A DNA stretch of 64,000 nt from Amanita rubescens (taxonomy: Eukaryota; Basidiomycota; Agaricomycetes; Agaricales; Amanitaceae). Below the pieces are notes generated by a model. The model was not told where the DNA came from and did no database searches. It saw nothing but the letters and a program-made list of their open reading frames with translations. Made by a program: the position numbers and the translations under genes. The DNA is taken from contig WION01000065.1 in NCBI GenBank assembly GCA_015039365.1, positions 62,001 to 126,000 of the forward strand, in the 5' to 3' direction. This document shows, piece by piece, positions 60,040-64,000 of the stretch; the stretch's first letter is position 1, and each line of letters begins with the position of its first letter.

Positions 60040-60159
60040 GACTTAGCCTTGGACAAAGTCAACAACCTTTTTGAATTTATGTAAAGGTAAATAAAAGCCG
60101 GTCTCCTATCTTATCTCCTTCAGTAGCACGTGAGCCTACTTCGCTTCCGTCTCTCGGCG
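60040..60159. promoter_or_regulatory. 120 bp divergent promoter of MATE and SAM50
   Basis: The two start codons face away from each other across 120 bp. The gap holds AAATAAAAGCCGG and a CACGTGAG just before the SAM50 frame. No longer repeat is present. Confidence 0.45.
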
Positions 60160-62018
60160 ATGCTGACTCCGCCCCTCCAGAACACAGCCGCTCCAAGAGA
60201 CGGCGAACCAGATGCCGACTTTGAGAAAATTTTGCAATGGCACGCAGCGCGTAGAGAACGCATTCTGCGCGGAGAGTATCAATCCCAACTTCTCCGGCTC
60301 TCAGAGCTCGTGAGTCGCGTTCAAAAAATAGACGAATTCATGTTCACCACGTGCATAGGTCAATCAAAACATAGACGCTCCGTTGCGAATCGCTGATGTG
60401 CGCGTCGAGGGTGCACTCAACACTCGACAGTCCTTCTTGAGCTCTCTCATCAACCCAGTTTTGAGCAAACCGGCTAACACCCTCGGCGACGTACTGCATA
60501 CCACACGTCATATTTCACATCTCCTTAACAAAGCAGACATTTTCAAGCACGTAGAAGCCAAGTTGGAGCGCTCTAGCAGTGATCTAGCCAACCCCTACGA
60601 TGTTGACGTGGTTTTCAAAACACGTGAACACGGCCGTTATTACTTGAACACGTCTACTGAACTCGGAAATAACGAAGGAAGCGCTGTATGTCGCACTCCG
60701 CAGTGTCTAGCCTGTTGCTTATATCCCTTTCAAGTCGGCGACTGCCCGCATCAGAAATGTCTTTGGTGGCGCGGAGACTTTCGAAGCCAATATTGCGGCA
60801 GGGACAAAAACTAAAAAGTCGTTCCGTGCTGCTCTATCACTTCCTCTAACTTCTGACCTTAATACATATGGAGAGCTCTCTACCTACGGTCTGGAACGCG
60901 ACCAAACATCCTATGCAAGTTGCATAGAGGATTTCAAAGGAATCAAAGCTATCGTTAGGGTGAGCTAGGTCAGCAACAAATCTCAAGTTTTTTATGCCCA
61001 TTAATGTTTATTCCTAGAACCAGTCAAACTATGGCGGCTATCATGAATTCGCGTATGAAGCGGTGCACCGTCATATCGGTAGTCTGGCTCCAACTGCGTC
61101 CCTCAGGTACCTTACTCGTTTGTATTGCTCTACTGTACACTGATGTAAGCAGTATGCGCGTCGCTGCAGGACCCAGCGTAAAATCGGCGTTTTCCCATAC
61201 TTATGTTCTCGACACTCGCGATGATCGATTCATGGCAACCCGTGGTTTCTACTTTCGCTTCTATCACGAACTCGCTGGTGCAGGCGTTAACATCCCGGTA
61301 TCCGCTGCAACTCCCGATCGACCTGCCGTAACAACTCGACTTGGTCTCGGCGGCGATGCCACCTTCTATAAAGCCGAAACTGAGGCTCAGGTATCAAGGC
61401 CAATTTCACAGGGCATCGTCAGTCTATCAATTCTTTCTTTGTCAGCTATGCTGAATCTTCTCAGTCTCTCTCGCTCGCTTTGCGATCCGGTATATTATTG
61501 GGCCTTCAAGGAAAACCCACATTGTTCTCTGATCGTTTCCAAATCGGTGGACCAACCAGCGTTCGAGCATTTAAAGCATTCGGCATGGGCCCCCGTGACG
61601 GCCGTAAGTATAATATTATTTTATTTGTCGTCCTCGCTCACCCTCTCATAGCCGACTCCCTGGGAGGCGACGTTCACTATTCCCTTGGTTTAAGCGTCAT
61701 TAGCAACATCCCTAAAAAACCACACTGGCCCGTCAAATCACATGTATGGGTTAACTGTGGCCAACTTGATTCTCTTGACCGTAGTAAGTCTGATCATCCT
61801 CCACGGAACAATGTGATAAGCCATTTGCCGCAGCTCGACCGATCACACAATCCCTTCCTCGTACACTGCTCCGTCCTTCGGTTTCCGCTGGTATTGGCCT
61901 AATATATCGGTTTGACCCCGTTCGTGTCGAAGTGAACTTTGGTGTTCCTCTAGCCGCAAACAAAAGCGATGCCATGAGACGGGGTGTCCAAGTGGGCATA
62001 GGACTGGAGTACTTGTGA
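60160..62018 (+). CDS. SAM50: SAM50/Sam50-like beta-barrel assembly protein
   Basis: This Omp85-family protein inserts beta-barrel proteins into the mitochondrial outer membrane. The ATG at 60,160 starts MLTPPLQNTAAPRDGEPDADF. A POTRA domain follows (LRIADVRVEGALNTRQSFL, HISHLLNKADIFKHVEAKLE). The barrel strands include YYLNTSTELGNNEGSA, NYGGYHEFAYEAVHR, DTRDDRFMATRGFYFRFYHE, the RFQIGGPTSVRAFKAFGMGPRD loop that reaches into the barrel, and the last strand GVQVGIGLEYL, a fit to the mitochondrial beta-signal. Eight or so short introns interrupt it. It converges on the histone deacetylase gene with a 275 bp gap. Confidence 0.9.
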
Positions 62019-62293
62019 TTAGCGCAAGCCCTATTTATCTCTCAATAGACCTTAGCGGCATCAGCGATATCGCATATTCATAATTAGAGGCGATTGGGTA
62101 GCGGGAATTCCGTGGTTTGCAATTTAGAGTAATAATAAATCTTCCCAAGCGGGCAATTTATTCTGAAGAAAGTAACTTGGATGCCAAAGTTCTTGTTATT
62201 ACAGTTTCAAGAGGTAACAGCATTGAACGCTTTTGCATTTGGTCGAAGGCAGGCAAAATCGGATGCTACTCCTAGCAGGGTGCTTTCAATTAA

Positions 62294-63910
62294 TTAACGC
62301 AGATCCCTGGTACACGAGGACGATCTGCGTGAGGCAGAAAGCCGATCCTTGATAGCCGGGACCACGCGTTCATAATGCCCTTCAATCGTATGCAGGTATT
62401 CTTCAGAATTCTTATCTTGCATCATTCCCGCAGCAACATCAAGCTGCAATGAGTCAGCCCGGTAGAAATGCAATCAGATAATGAACTTGCTGTGAAGGAG
62501 GGCGCGTAGAGCGGGAATGCTTCGTGGTCCGGAATTGGGGTATCCGAATCGAGTGGTCGTCCCACCTAGTTGTAGTTGTCTGATAAGCAGCGCCGTAAGT
62601 AAGCACATACAGCACACGAACCATTATAGATGTGAGATAAGCCCATGCTCTCGCAACGTTGGGAGAATTGTAGCCTCCTGACCATGAATTAGGATGAGCC
62701 TCTAGCGATATCACTTCAAATCATACCTCCCCCGAGCAGCAATTTCTTTCCTTTCCACTTATTCGTAATACGCTCTATACACCAACCCATCGAACCTTCA
62801 CCACCGGTCATTGACCAGTTGAATTTCATACACGGGTCCCCCACCAAGCCATCACACCCACACTGTACGACGATATAATCCGGATCGAAGGCGTCCTTCA
62901 CGTTTTCGACGATAGGCCATATCCGGGCATAAGTGCAATCAGACGCTCCTTCACGCAATGGAATTGACAACGTAAAAGGGTCAAATGACTCGTCGTCATC
63001 CGAAAGTAGACCACTGAGATGCGAAACGGGAAAGAAGCCCGGCGCAGTGTGATGAATGGATAACGTCTGGAATATCGTGCATCAGCGCTCAACCTTCGGA
63101 TAGACTACAGGTCGATTGATGATTACCAGTACACGAGATGGTCCGCTTCTAACGGGCGCGTAGAAGGCCTCAGAAACCCCATCCGAGAAATGGAGATCCA
63201 AATCCAGATACATGACTCTCGGCCTGTGAATGGGAGAGCTTGGTAGAGTTCGAGGAACGGTGGGTCGCCGGAGTGTCATGAGGGCTAATACACAGTCAGC
63301 TACATAGCAGTAGCCAGACGCACGAGATTTCCGCGCGTGGTGCCTACCCGTGGCGTATTGGATGGATCTACGTCAAAGTAGACAAGGGAAGAATACCTTC
63401 CTCCATCCCAGCATATGGCAATCTCATACTTTGGCTGCTGCAGACATCGTACGGCGGCGAGGGTCGCTCCCGCTATTGAACGAACGTACTCCGAGAGACC
63501 AGGGAACGTAGGACAGTCCTATTGAATAAATTGGGCGATACGCTTCACGCTGAGTAAGGCAACGTACATCTTCCAATCCCCATTCTGAGAGAAGGCCTCC
63601 ACTCTCTTCTGTGATGTTATTCGAGAAGATGAATTCCAGGTATTCTGGATCGTGGTACTGAGAAAGTTCTTTCTGAGAGGCTAATTGTGGCTTAACGAGA
63701 TCTAATCGCCTTTGGTTGGCCAAGTTTAGCGAAAGAAGGCCTAGTGACTTGGCAAGCGTGTGGACGAGTAATGATCTATTCCTGTTGGAGGGAAGGAGTG
63801 ATGATATCTAGGGGATTATATCAATTACACGTTCGAAGAATTTGAACGAGACGGACTTTAACGAGCTCTGTAGAGACAACGTACGCCACTGCTCCGTCTG
63901 GTTGAAACAT
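62294..63910 (-). CDS. Class I histone deacetylase (HDAC8/HOS-like)
   Basis: A zinc-dependent enzyme that removes acetyl groups from lysines of histones. The first exon starts MFQPDGAVAYVVSTELVKV (ATG 63,910) and a 45 nt intron leads to NRSLLVHTLAKSLGLL. Active-site blocks are RHHARKSRASGYCYVADCVLAL, MYLDLDLHFSDGVSEAFY (zinc Asp and His), SIHHTAPGFFP, DYIVVQCGCDGL and GKKLLLGGGGYN, the last split by an intron. The C terminus is short (YLHTIEGHYERVVPAIKDRLS) and lacks the long tails of RPD3 or HOS2. The usual HHG stretch is RHHARK, with the two catalytic histidines present. HDAC8-like is the best fit by length, but the subgroup is not settled. Confidence 0.88.
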
Positions 63911-64000
63911 TCTGTCACGCAATCATGTAACAAGAAGAAACGTGTTGCACGCTACTACAAGTTTCGTCTACGTATATATAGTTATATAGCTGGTAAGCTG

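Overview
This window looks like nuclear DNA of a basidiomycete fungus, most likely an Agaricomycete. Genes are split by many short introns of about 50 nt with GT..AG ends. The housekeeping genes are eukaryotic (MSH2, a TRM4-type tRNA methyltransferase, a proteasome beta2 subunit, mitochondrial IleRS, SIN1/AVO1, SAM50, a histone deacetylase). The mobile elements (Plavaka-type CACTA relatives, chromodomain Gypsy, Copia, hAT, a LINE tail, a DUF6532 passenger gene) are those expected in mushroom-forming fungi. I could not run any search, so family names rest on motifs read by eye.

The window has two halves. Positions 1 to about 36,340 are a nest of transposable elements with no intact host gene that I can see. 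From left to right: a small hAT-like MITE (282-926); a 1.5 kb non-autonomous element with an 8 bp target duplication (990-2464); a Gypsy/chromovirus on the minus strand (2831-7996), cut off inside its reverse transcriptase and carrying an antisense accessory gene with a Zn2Cys6-type cysteine cluster; a hAT transposon (7997 to about 11,812) at the cut; a 256 bp-arm inverted repeat (11,813-12,356); and a Copia element (LTRs 12,372-12,778 and 34,808-35,181). The Copia element holds a Plavaka-type transposon (16,044-29,630), which itself holds a second Plavaka-type transposon (16,822-23,801). A hAT MITE (31,081-32,167) also sits in the Copia. For these three insertions, removing the insert and one copy of the 2 or 8 bp target duplication rejoins an open reading frame, which fixes the borders. 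Beyond the Copia lies a 5'-truncated LINE tail with a 15 bp target duplication (35,836-36,338).

Positions 36,856 to 64,000 are compact euchromatin: MSH2 (+), TRM4/NSUN2-like methyltransferase (-), aldehyde dehydrogenase (-), PUP1 (+), an EF-hand-like protein (+), mitochondrial IleRS (-), a LINE relic, a decayed HNH nuclease gene (+), SIN1 (-), an intron-containing tRNA-Tyr (-), a MATE transporter (-), SAM50 (+) and a histone deacetylase (-). Gaps between genes are mostly about 40-300 bp. Two head-to-head pairs (ALDH/PUP1 and MATE/SAM50) share promoters of only 90 and 120 bp.

The most interesting points are: (i) the Gypsy antisense gene, whose predicted splice joins a canonical six-cysteine Zn2Cys6 cluster while the element and its LTR carry many CGG-N3-CCG sites; (ii) an ATG-less, splice-acceptor-led open frame with a hydrophobic tail directly before Copia gag; (iii) a Copia primer-binding site matching the anticodon arm of initiator tRNA-Met; and (iv) two Plavaka relatives with the same termini and layout but different divergent passenger genes.
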